A stretch of 13,367 nt of DNA from Clostridia bacterium (GTDB lineage Bacteria; Bacillota; Clostridia; Oscillospirales; Acutalibacteraceae). Below are positions 8,253-13,367 of the stretch, in pieces (within the stretch, counting starts at the first letter, position 1; each line of letters starts with the position of its first letter). The stretch lies in contig CAAFXQ010000171.1 in the NCBI GenBank assembly GCA_900767015.1, positions 1-13,367 of the forward strand. The letters run 5' to 3'. The position numbers and the translations under genes were made by a program. The notes under the pieces were generated by a model. It was not told the DNA's origin and searched no databases. It saw nothing but the letters and a program-made list of their open reading frames with translations.

Positions 8253-8259
8253 GGCAACC

Positions 8260-9111
8260 TCACTTTAAAATATCTCTGTGACTGACGCTTGCGCTGTAAC
8301 CGTTTTTAAGAAGATGGTTATAAAGCAATTGAGCAAAAGTGACCGAGCGATGATGTCCGCCGGTGCAGCCGAATGCAAGAATCAGCTGACTTCTGCCCTC
8401 TTTTTGGCAAAGCGGAATTGTGAAATCAATAAGCTTTTTAAGGTGATCTTCGTATTCCTTTGCCTCGTCAAACTGCATAACATAGTCGCTTACGGCACTG
8501 TCAAGACCGGTAAGATTTTTCAGTTCGGGTATATAGAACGGATTCGGTAAAAAACGAACGTCATAGACAAAATCGGCATCATTCGGTATTCCGTGTTTAA
8601 AGCCGAATGACATACAGTGAATATGCATCTGCTTATGCTCGTCCGCAGAAAACATTCCTAAAACACGGACTCTGCATTGGGTAGCCGAAAGATTCGAGGT
8701 ATCAAGAAAGTAGTCCGCCTGCGCTCTGGCATGGGCAAGAAGCTTTCGCTCTTGTGTAATGGCCGCCCCGATGGATTCGAACCCCGTCTGGAGCGGATGC
8801 TTTCTTCGGGTGGCTTTGTAGCGGTTTATGAGAACATTGTCATCAGCGTCAATAAACATGAGTTTATACGGAATCTGAAGCTCGCACAGGGAATCAAAAG
8901 CATCAAAGAGTTCGGAGAAAGATGTGCCGGCTCTGACGTCGGTAACAACCGCAACCCGTTCGTGCTCATTTGTGCTTTTTATCAGCTGCGCAAAAACCGG
9001 TATCAGCTTAGCAGGCAGATTATCGGCGCAAAAGAAGCCGATATCTTCAAGAGAATTCACAACACAGGACTTCCCCGCTCCGGACATTCCGGTTATAACA
9101 ACAAATTCCAT
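8260..9111 (-). CDS. rapZ: RapZ/YvcJ-family nucleotide-binding protein
   Basis: RapZ proteins are P-loop proteins. In E. coli RapZ delivers the small RNA GlmZ to RNase E and so tunes glucosamine-6-phosphate synthesis. In B. subtilis the homologue YvcJ hydrolyses nucleotides and influences competence; its molecular role is less clear. The 283-residue protein has Walker A GMSGAGKS at 8-15, ADNLP at 29-33, VVTDVRAG at 55-62 as the Walker B-like region, and DVRFLPNPF at 184-192. The C-terminal signature GCTGGHHRSV is at 248-257. All family motifs are intact. ATG at 9111 has GGTGAG about 7 bases upstream and lies 12 bases after murB. The neighbourhood with murB suits a link to amino-sugar and cell-wall supply, though the target here is unknown. 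Confidence 0.95.
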   Translation of the reverse strand: MEFVVITGMSGAGKSCVVNSLEDIGFFCADNLPAKLIPVFAQLIKSTNEHERVAVVTDVRAGTSFSELFDAFDSLCELQIPYKLMFIDADDNVLINRYKATRRKHPLQTGFESIGAAITQERKLLAHARAQADYFLDTSNLSATQCRVRVLGMFSADEHKQMHIHCMSFGFKHGIPNDADFVYDVRFLPNPFYIPELKNLTGLDSAVSDYVMQFDEAKEYEDHLKKLIDFTIPLCQKEGRSQLILAFGCTGGHHRSVTFAQLLYNHLLKNGYSASVSHRDILK

Positions 9112-9123
9112 AAAATCTCACCG

Positions 9124-10020
9124 TCAAATACTTTTAATTTCAGTTTCAAGCTGAACGTTGAATTTTTCTTTAACCGTTTCCTGACAAATGCCGATCAGTT
9201 TTTTTACGTCTTCGCAGGTAGCATTGTCGATATTGATAATGAAGCCGGCATGCTTTTCGGAGACCTGTGCTCCGCCGACCGTTCTGCCTTTCAGTCCGCT
9301 TTGTTCAATCAGCGCACCCGCAAAATAACCCTCAGGTCTGCGGAAAACGCTTCCGGCGCTCGGATATTCAAGCAGCTGTTTCGTCACTCTACGATTGAGA
9401 AGATCGTCCATTTTCGCTTTGATCTCTTCTTTGTCACCTTTTTGGAGGCTGAACAAAACCTTGGTAATAATACAGCCGTTATCGGTGTAAACGCTTTTTC
9501 TGTATCCGAAGCGAAGCTCATCGCCTGAAAACACACCGGCTTTTCCGTCCTTGTTCACATGAAAGCAGGTTTTCGCAACATCTTTCATTTCTCCGCCGTA
9601 AGCGCCGGCATTCATATAAGCCGCTCCGCCGACAGAACCGGGAATCCCGTATGCAAATTCAAGACCGGAAAGCCCGTTTGAAAGTGCAGCCTTGCAAACG
9701 GCGGAAAGATTGGCGCCGGCTCCCGCTTCAATTGTTGTTTCATCGACAAGCTTAATTTCTTCGAATTCTCCGCAAAGCTTAATCACAACGGACGAAATGC
9801 CGCTGTCGGAAACAAGCAGATTGCTGCCGTTGCCGATAACAAAAAATTCAAGGCCGTTTTCACGGCAAAAGCAGATTGTCTTTTGCAGCTCATCAGGATT
9901 TTTTACAAAAATAAAGATTTTCGCTTCTCCGCCGATTCGGAAACTTGTATGCAGCTTCATCGGTTCATTTTCTTGATAGTTGATATTGTTTTCGTTTAAA
10001 AATTCAATAATGGGCTTCAA
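9124..10020 (-). CDS. murB: UDP-N-acetylenolpyruvoylglucosamine reductase MurB (type II)
   Basis: MurB is a cytosolic FAD enzyme that uses NADPH to reduce UDP-GlcNAc-enolpyruvate to UDP-MurNAc, the second committed step of peptidoglycan synthesis. The 298 residues match the shorter type II form usual in Gram-positives. FAD-binding motifs include HTSFRIGG at 24-31, GNGSNLLVSD at 63-72 and YGIPGSVGGAAYMNAGAYGG at 124-143. The conserved Arg of FGYRKS is R174, and the catalytic Ser lies in SAGSVFRRP as S224. The C-terminus has HAGFIIN at 257-263 and LETE at 291-294, which holds the conserved Glu. The start is TTG at 10020, supported by GGAGG 7 bases upstream. The gene lies 15 bases after the ROK kinase and 12 before rapZ, so it is surely cotranscribed. 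Confidence 0.97.
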   Translation of the reverse strand: MKPIIEFLNENNINYQENEPMKLHTSFRIGGEAKIFIFVKNPDELQKTICFCRENGLEFFVIGNGSNLLVSDSGISSVVIKLCGEFEEIKLVDETTIEAGAGANLSAVCKAALSNGLSGLEFAYGIPGSVGGAAYMNAGAYGGEMKDVAKTCFHVNKDGKAGVFSGDELRFGYRKSVYTDNGCIITKVLFSLQKGDKEEIKAKMDDLLNRRVTKQLLEYPSAGSVFRRPEGYFAGALIEQSGLKGRTVGGAQVSEKHAGFIINIDNATCEDVKKLIGICQETVKEKFNVQLETEIKSI

Positions 10021-10027
10021 TTGAAAA

Positions 10028-10032
10028 CCTCC
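10028..10032 (-). promoter_or_regulatory. Ribosome binding site of murB (TTG start)
   Basis: GGAGG ends 7 bases before the TTG at 10020 and begins 3 bases after the stop codon of the ROK kinase gene. It makes the TTG, which yields the expected MurB N-terminus, the best start. Confidence 0.8.
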
Positions 10033-10035
10033 GGA

Positions 10036-10983
10036 TCAATATTTTACAAGAGCTGCTCCGATGATACCGGCGTCGTTTCCGAGCTTTGCCTTGCAAATTT
10101 CGGTCTGTGTGTCAGAATACCGGCTGTAATGGAATTCATCGACATATTTTCTGACAGGTGCAAGAAGATTTTCCCCTTCATTGCTGATGCCGCCGCCGAA
10201 GCAGATCATTTCAGGCTGGAAAATGTTGATAACATTTATCGTGCCGATAGCAACATATTTTATGTATTGTTCGACAACTTCTTTTCCGGCTTTATCTCCG
10301 GCTCTCATAGCGTCAAAAGCGGTTCTGCCGCCGACGTTGTCAATGTTGCCGTCACAAAGCTCCCACATTTTACTGTCCTTGTTCTTAAGCATAGAGGCTT
10401 TCGTCTGATTAACAAGAGCCGTAGCCGAAGCATAACGCTCCCAGCAGCCGCGTCTGCCGCAGTTGCATTCTTCTCCGTCAAAATTGATAACCATATGACC
10501 GAGTTCACCGCCGGTACCGTTACAGCCGATTAAAAGTCTTCCGTCGTCAACAATACCCGAGCCGACACCGGTACCGAGTGTAATGGCGATAAAATACTTT
10601 TTGCCGATTCCGGCGCCGGCCATCGCTTCACCGAGTGCGGCACAGTTTGCGTCATTTTCAAGATAAACGTCAACGTCAAGCATACTTTTGAAAATTGCGA
10701 CAGCCGGCACGTTGTGAAAATCAAGATTGTTCGCAAATTCAATGGATCCTTTTTCACGGTCAACCGAACCCGGGGTTCCGATTCCGACGCTTTCGATTTC
10801 ATCAAGTCCGATTCCTGCTTGTTTAGCGGCGCCTTTGACGCATGTTACGATATCGGCAAAAATTTCCTCAGCCGAACGAGGTGCATTCGTTTTCGCCTTT
10901 GCCCGACCGATAATCTCATACTTATCGTTGATAACACCGGCAACGATATTGGTTCCGCCTAAATCTACTCCAACTTTGTACAT
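10036..10983 (-). CDS. ROK-family sugar kinase, probable glucokinase
   Basis: This protein probably phosphorylates glucose with ATP, giving glucose 6-phosphate in the cytosol. It has 315 residues from the chosen ATG. DLGGTN at 7-12 is the phosphate-binding start of the ROK/hexokinase fold. ENDAN at 109-113 includes the catalytic Asp (D111). GTGVGSGI at 137-144 and GTGGELGH at 156-163 follow. The zinc motif CNCGRRGCWE lies at 173-182 with H163 as the likely fourth ligand, and GGGIS is near the C-terminus. No N-terminal helix-turn-helix is present, so it is a kinase and not a ROK repressor. A GTG start 30 bases upstream would add ten residues and overlap hprK; AAGGAG at 10993-10998, 9 bases before ATG 10983, argues against it. 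Glucose specificity is inferred from motifs; another hexose or N-acetyl sugar is possible. Confidence 0.9.
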   Translation of the reverse strand: MYKVGVDLGGTNIVAGVINDKYEIIGRAKAKTNAPRSAEEIFADIVTCVKGAAKQAGIGLDEIESVGIGTPGSVDREKGSIEFANNLDFHNVPAVAIFKSMLDVDVYLENDANCAALGEAMAGAGIGKKYFIAITLGTGVGSGIVDDGRLLIGCNGTGGELGHMVINFDGEECNCGRRGCWERYASATALVNQTKASMLKNKDSKMWELCDGNIDNVGGRTAFDAMRAGDKAGKEVVEQYIKYVAIGTINVINIFQPEMICFGGGISNEGENLLAPVRKYVDEFHYSRYSDTQTEICKAKLGNDAGIIGAALVKY

Positions 10984-10992
10984 AATTCTACT

Positions 10993-10998
10993 CTCCTT
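10993..10998 (-). promoter_or_regulatory. Ribosome binding site of the ROK kinase
   Basis: AAGGAG overlaps the hprK stop codon and lies 9 bases before ATG 10983. It supports the shorter ROK protein that begins MYKVGVDLGG over a version starting inside hprK. Confidence 0.75.
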
Positions 10999-11966
10999 TA
11001 AAAAGTTCCCCACATTTCGATTTCATCTTCCTGCGGGATTACATCTTCGACCATGCCGAGGTTGTGCATAAGCTCCCTAGCGGCATTATAACCCATTTTC
11101 TTTTGCCTGTTGTTCATGGCGGCGACCTCGATAATAATAGCAAGGTTTCTGCCGGGTTGAACCGGTACAACAGTATACGGTACGCTGACACCCAAAATTT
11201 CTTTTGTGACGTTGTCAAGTCCCATCCGGTCATACACCTTGTCGCTGTCCCACGGCTCAAGCTCAATGACCATATCAATTTTTTCAGAAAGCTTAACCGC
11301 ACCCATACCGAAGATTCGTCTTGCATTGACGATTCCGATACCCCGAAGCTCAATAAAGTGCCGTATATTATCCGGTGCAGACCCGATAAGAGTCTTTGCG
11401 GTTGTCTTTTTGATTTCGACTGCATCGTCGGCAATCAGTCTGTGTCCTCTTTTTATCAGCTCGATTGCCGTTTCGCTCTTTCCGACTCCGCTGTCGCCGA
11501 GGATCAGAACACCCTCACCGTAGACTTCAACAAACACGCCGTGTCTTGTGATTCTTTCGGCAAGCTCAACGTTGAGATATGCGATGATCTCCGCCATACA
11601 ACGGGACGTTGAGTCGGTGGAGCGGATGATCGGCACCTCATATTTTTCCGCAAGCTCAAGGATCTCTTTCGGACATTCAAGGCTTCGTGTGATAATCAAC
11701 AGTGCCGGCCTTTTTGACATAAACATCTCAAGACGGCTTCGCCGCTCATTTTCGGGAATGCTGTTTATGTATTCGATTTCCGTCATGCCGAGGAAGTTGA
11801 CCCGCTCGTTGTCAAAATACGATTCAAACCCCGAAAGAATCAGTCCCGGACGGTTTACGTCAGGGGAAGTAATCAAAATATCTTCAGGCTCTTTCGGCAT
11901 AAACAGCTTTTCGAACTGATTGTATTTTAAAAGCTTTTCCAAAGATACTGAATATTTAGATGACAT
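10998..11966 (-). CDS. hprK: HPr kinase/phosphorylase HprK
   Basis: HprK phosphorylates and dephosphorylates Ser46 of HPr (and Crh where present) in response to fructose 1,6-bisphosphate, ATP and phosphate. It is the sensor for CcpA-mediated carbon catabolite repression in Firmicutes. The 322-residue protein has the N-terminal domain to about 130, RHGV at 141-144, Walker A GDSGVGKS at 157-164, the catalytic region with D180-D181, and the HprK signature ELRGIGIVNARRIFG at 207-221. A basic, conserved C-terminal segment (NNRQKKMGYNAA) follows. All key residues are intact. ATG at 11966 has GGAGG 6 bases upstream. It is the first gene after the promoter at 12003-12031 and is followed after 14 bases by a ROK glucokinase. 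No HPr or Crh gene is in the window. Confidence 0.97.
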   Translation of the reverse strand: MSSKYSVSLEKLLKYNQFEKLFMPKEPEDILITSPDVNRPGLILSGFESYFDNERVNFLGMTEIEYINSIPENERRSRLEMFMSKRPALLIITRSLECPKEILELAEKYEVPIIRSTDSTSRCMAEIIAYLNVELAERITRHGVFVEVYGEGVLILGDSGVGKSETAIELIKRGHRLIADDAVEIKKTTAKTLIGSAPDNIRHFIELRGIGIVNARRIFGMGAVKLSEKIDMVIELEPWDSDKVYDRMGLDNVTKEILGVSVPYTVVPVQPGRNLAIIIEVAAMNNRQKKMGYNAARELMHNLGMVEDVIPQEDEIEMWGTF

Positions 11967-11977
11967 AGAACACCTCC

Positions 11978-11992
11978 GACTTATGCATAGTC
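11978..11992. repeat. Imperfect dyad in the hprK leader
   Basis: GACT and AGTC arms flank a central ATGCAT palindrome with one extra T on one side. It lies between the -10 box and the ribosome binding site of hprK, just downstream of the expected transcription start. Its position suits an operator or small leader structure, but the arms are short, so chance is a real possibility. Confidence 0.3.
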
Positions 11993-12002
11993 ATACTTGT
12001 AT

Positions 12003-12031
12003 ATTATAGTATAAAACAAAAAATAATCCAA
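12003..12031 (-). promoter_or_regulatory. Sigma-A-type promoter for hprK and downstream genes
   Basis: On the minus strand there is TTGGAT (12026-12031), a spacer of exactly 17 bases, and a perfect TATAAT (12003-12008). The start of transcription would be near 11996, giving a leader of about 30 bases to the hprK ATG. A-rich and T-rich tracts at about 12044-12066 lie upstream where an UP element would be. The -35 box keeps only the TTG of the consensus. No other equally good promoter was noticed before the ten-gene run. Confidence 0.7.
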
Positions 12032-12100
12032 CAGTTTTACCGAAATTTTTTAAAAATTTTATTTTTGTAGCTGTGCTTTGTTAAATTGTTCCGTTTTCAC

Positions 12101-12139
12101 AAAAAAAGAAACCGCCGCTCACCTTTTCGGCTGCGGCGG
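12101..12139 (-). terminator. Intrinsic terminator after the split-barrel flavoprotein gene
   Basis: On the minus strand CCGCCGC (12133-12139) pairs with GCGGCGG (12112-12118) across a 14-base loop that can pair further inside. The stem is followed at once by the T-rich tract TTTCTTTTTTT (about 12101-12111). It begins 6 bases after the stop codon of the gene at 12146. This is a strong, typical rho-independent terminator and it separates the glycosidase unit from hprK. Confidence 0.9.
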
Positions 12140-12145
12140 AAGGTA

Positions 12146-12619
12146 TCAATCGCTCTGTCTGAATCGCTTTTTACATGAAAAACTGCTGATGACGACTTTT
12201 CTGACATCGGTATAATCAAAAATTGAACAGCCGTCAGGAGAATACGCATCATATCCGCAATGCTTCATCAGAAGACTGAGACCTTTTGCTTTTTCTTCTT
12301 CAAGGCATTCACAAACCGTTCCGAAGCCGATAAAGCTTTGATAATCGGCCGTGACACCGTCGTGAAGCTTTACATATTCCTTGAATTGATCCGCTTCGAT
12401 ACAGACATTCGGATTCTTCTTTGCCAATTCATTTTTCTTGCCGACGATTGCGCCGTGATAATAGATAGTCAGCGTTTCGCCGGTATCTTCCAGTCCGAAT
12501 GAAACAGGAACAACATACGGATATTCGTCGTCAAAAAAGCCGATTCGGATCGTATCACAGGAAAGAAGAAAATCAACAATTTCCTGTCTGTCCAATATTT
12601 CTCTGTCGCTTTTTCTCAA
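12146..12619 (-). CDS. Pyridoxamine 5'-phosphate oxidase-like (NimA-type) split-barrel protein
   Basis: This 157-residue protein resembles the small FMN-binding split-barrel family that includes pyridoxamine 5'-phosphate oxidases and 5-nitroimidazole reductase-like NimA proteins. Visible hallmarks are the N-terminus RKSDREILD, the strand YPYVVPVSFG at about 33-42, and LTIYYHGAIVGKKNELAKKNPNVCIEAD at about 50-77, in which the His and the G-x-K segment are typical of flavin-binding members. SFIGFGTVCECLEEEKAKGLSLLMKH follows. The substrate is unknown and nitroimidazole reduction cannot be claimed. A GTG start three codons upstream has no spacing from its ribosome binding site, while AAAGGG lies 8 bases before the TTG at 12619. 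I therefore choose TTG, which gives the common RKxDRE beginning. It follows the alpha-galactosidase by 12 bases and ends at a terminator. Confidence 0.82.
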   Translation of the reverse strand: MRKSDREILDRQEIVDFLLSCDTIRIGFFDDEYPYVVPVSFGLEDTGETLTIYYHGAIVGKKNELAKKNPNVCIEADQFKEYVKLHDGVTADYQSFIGFGTVCECLEEEKAKGLSLLMKHCGYDAYSPDGCSIFDYTDVRKVVISSFSCKKRFRQSD

Positions 12620-12627
12620 GCAAATCA

Positions 12628-12633
12628 CCCTTT
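12628..12633 (-). promoter_or_regulatory. Ribosome binding site of the split-barrel protein (TTG start)
   Basis: AAAGGG overlaps the alpha-galactosidase stop codon and lies 8 bases before the TTG at 12619. It directly abuts the GTG at 12628, so it cannot serve that codon well. Confidence 0.65.
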
Positions 12634-13367
12634 ATTCAACAATATAGACGCATACGCCGTGGCTGTCGGTTTTTGCACCGATAGCTGATACATTTTCCGT
12701 ATGCGTATCATTCCAGACATCATAAACATTGTAAGACTCTTTATCGGGAAGATTCACAAAACCGAGATTTGAAAGCTTTCTGAAATCAAGATCGGTCACA
12801 GCAGGTTTTGTGCCTTTGTTGAGAACACAGACGGCAATTTTGCTGTTTTCAAGAGGCTTGACGAGAATGTCAATGATACCGGTCTTGATTCTTCTGCACT
12901 GAATGCCGAGCTTATCCTGGTTGATCGAAATCATTGCTTTGTTGGTCAGAATCTGATATATCTTGCTGTCCGTATCGACCGTGCCGTCTTCTTTGATGAA
13001 TTTGCGGATGTCATTTCCGAGAATAAGCGGGGCGCACATCATACACCAAAGCGAAAAATGAGACTTGTTTTCGTCGAATGTGAGATTGCCGTTTCCGACT
13101 TCAAGCATATCCGGGTCATTCCAGCCGCCGGGTGCGGAATATTTATAAAGTCTGACGGTGATTTCGTAAATGCTCATGATGGAAGCCCAGTTAGCTTTGA
13201 TATCCGGCGTTGTCCGCCAAAGATTGCCCGCTTCAAGACCCCATTTCCACGGACGGTTCCAGCCCCATTCGCAGATAGAAAAAGTAATCGGCTTTTCTTC
13301 GGTGCCGGTTTGTTCGGCGAATTGCTTTGTGGCGCTTTTCAGTTCACGTCCCATAAGCTTATATTGG
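12632..13367 (-). CDS. GH27 alpha-galactosidase, C-terminal part (5' end outside window)
   Basis: The protein hydrolyses terminal alpha-linked galactose, as in melibiose, raffinose-type sugars or galactomannan side chains. The frame is open to the right edge, giving 244 visible residues. The Met at 13354 is internal (…YKLMGREL), not the start. Counting from the edge, ICEWGWNRPWKWG at 31-43 is a GH27 substrate-pocket motif. GNLWRTTPDI at 48-56 contains the acid/base Asp (D55), and GGWNDPDMLEVGNG at 80-93 and LWCMMCAPLILGNDIR at 106-121 are family signatures. The nucleophile motif (usually KYDNC) lies upstream of the window. The last 90 or so residues form the expected beta-sandwich domain. Any signal peptide would be outside. 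Cotranscription with the split-barrel gene is likely from the 12-base gap. The exact substrate cannot be read from this part. Confidence 0.95.
   Translation of the reverse strand, partial: QYKLMGRELKSATKQFAEQTGTEEKPITFSICEWGWNRPWKWGLEAGNLWRTTPDIKANWASIMSIYEITVRLYKYSAPGGWNDPDMLEVGNGNLTFDENKSHFSLWCMMCAPLILGNDIRKFIKEDGTVDTDSKIYQILTNKAMISINQDKLGIQCRRIKTGIIDILVKPLENSKIAVCVLNKGTKPAVTDLDFRKLSNLGFVNLPDKESYNVYDVWNDTHTENVSAIGAKTDSHGVCVYIVE

Larger units (their letters stand above)
11967..12145. other. Intergenic region between two transcription units
   Basis: This 179-base gap is the only long gene-free stretch. From right to left it holds the terminator of the upstream unit, an AT-rich block with mirrored A and T tracts (about 12044-12066), the hprK promoter, a short dyad and the hprK ribosome binding site. 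No open reading frame of note and no recognisable riboswitch or catabolite-responsive element was seen. Confidence 0.75.

Noticed and set aside
8677..9528. Plus-strand open frame of 283 codons, the longest on that strand
   Set aside because: It lies antisense to the conserved rapZ and murB genes, spans their junction, has no recognisable domain, and its composition follows from the codon pattern of the opposite strand.
10021..10533. Plus-strand open frame of 170 codons
   Set aside because: It is antisense to the ROK kinase, which carries all family motifs; the plus frame has no recognisable motif or convincing ribosome binding site.
10984..11013. GTG start ten codons upstream for the ROK kinase
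   Set aside because: It lies inside hprK and adds residues not typical of the family, while ATG 10983 has a proper ribosome binding site and gives the standard N-terminus.
11064..11612. Plus-strand open frame of 182 codons
   Set aside because: It is a shadow of hprK, whose Walker A and signature motifs lie on the other strand in this interval.
12044..12066. Mirrored A/T tracts as a possible second terminator or origin element
   Set aside because: The block is only AT-rich with a weak self-complementary core and no DnaA-box cluster was seen; it is better explained as the upstream part of the hprK promoter.
1..13367. CRISPR array, insertion sequence, tRNA/rRNA gene, prophage or toxin-antitoxin module
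   Set aside because: No direct-repeat array, transposase, integrase, structural RNA or paired small toxin genes were seen; nearly all the DNA is occupied by conserved genes.

Overview
This window is a stretch of bacterial chromosome in which all twelve recognisable genes lie on the minus strand. It suggests a Gram-positive fermenter of the class Clostridia, possibly an Oscillospiraceae/Ruminococcaceae-like gut bacterium. The reasons are a bifunctional-type HPr kinase/phosphorylase, WhiA and RapZ, a RicA/YmcA-like protein between miaB and mutS (the Bacillus subtilis order, without cotE), strong GGAGG ribosome binding sites, several TTG starts, and a plant-sugar glycosidase. The assignment below class level is inference.

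Reading in the direction of transcription (right to left), the window opens inside a GH27 alpha-galactosidase gene (12632-13367, N-terminus outside). A small flavin-type split-barrel protein (12146-12619) follows it closely. A clear intrinsic terminator (12101-12139) ends this unit. An AT-rich intergenic region then carries a good sigma-A-type promoter (TTGGAT-17-TATAAT, 12003-12031) for the next unit.

That unit is an unbroken run of ten genes with gaps of only 2 to 44 bases: hprK, a ROK glucokinase, murB, rapZ, whiA, miaB, a ricA/ymcA-like gene, mutS, mutL and miaA (cut by the left edge). It joins two blocks. The first deals with carbon status and cell envelope: HPr kinase, glucose phosphorylation, UDP-MurNAc synthesis, RapZ and WhiA. 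The second deals with tRNA modification and DNA repair: MiaA and MiaB make ms2i6A37 in tRNA, MutS and MutL perform mismatch repair, and the RicA-like protein probably belongs to an RNA-processing complex.

I see no mobile element, CRISPR array, tRNA, rRNA or phage gene. This is mainly a conserved housekeeping region, and I do not see a wholly new system. The points that merit a second look are the fusion of the two blocks, the absence of yvcK/glmR between rapZ and whiA, cysteine clusters in the RicA-like protein and in WhiA, the frequent TTG starts, and a dyad in the hprK leader.
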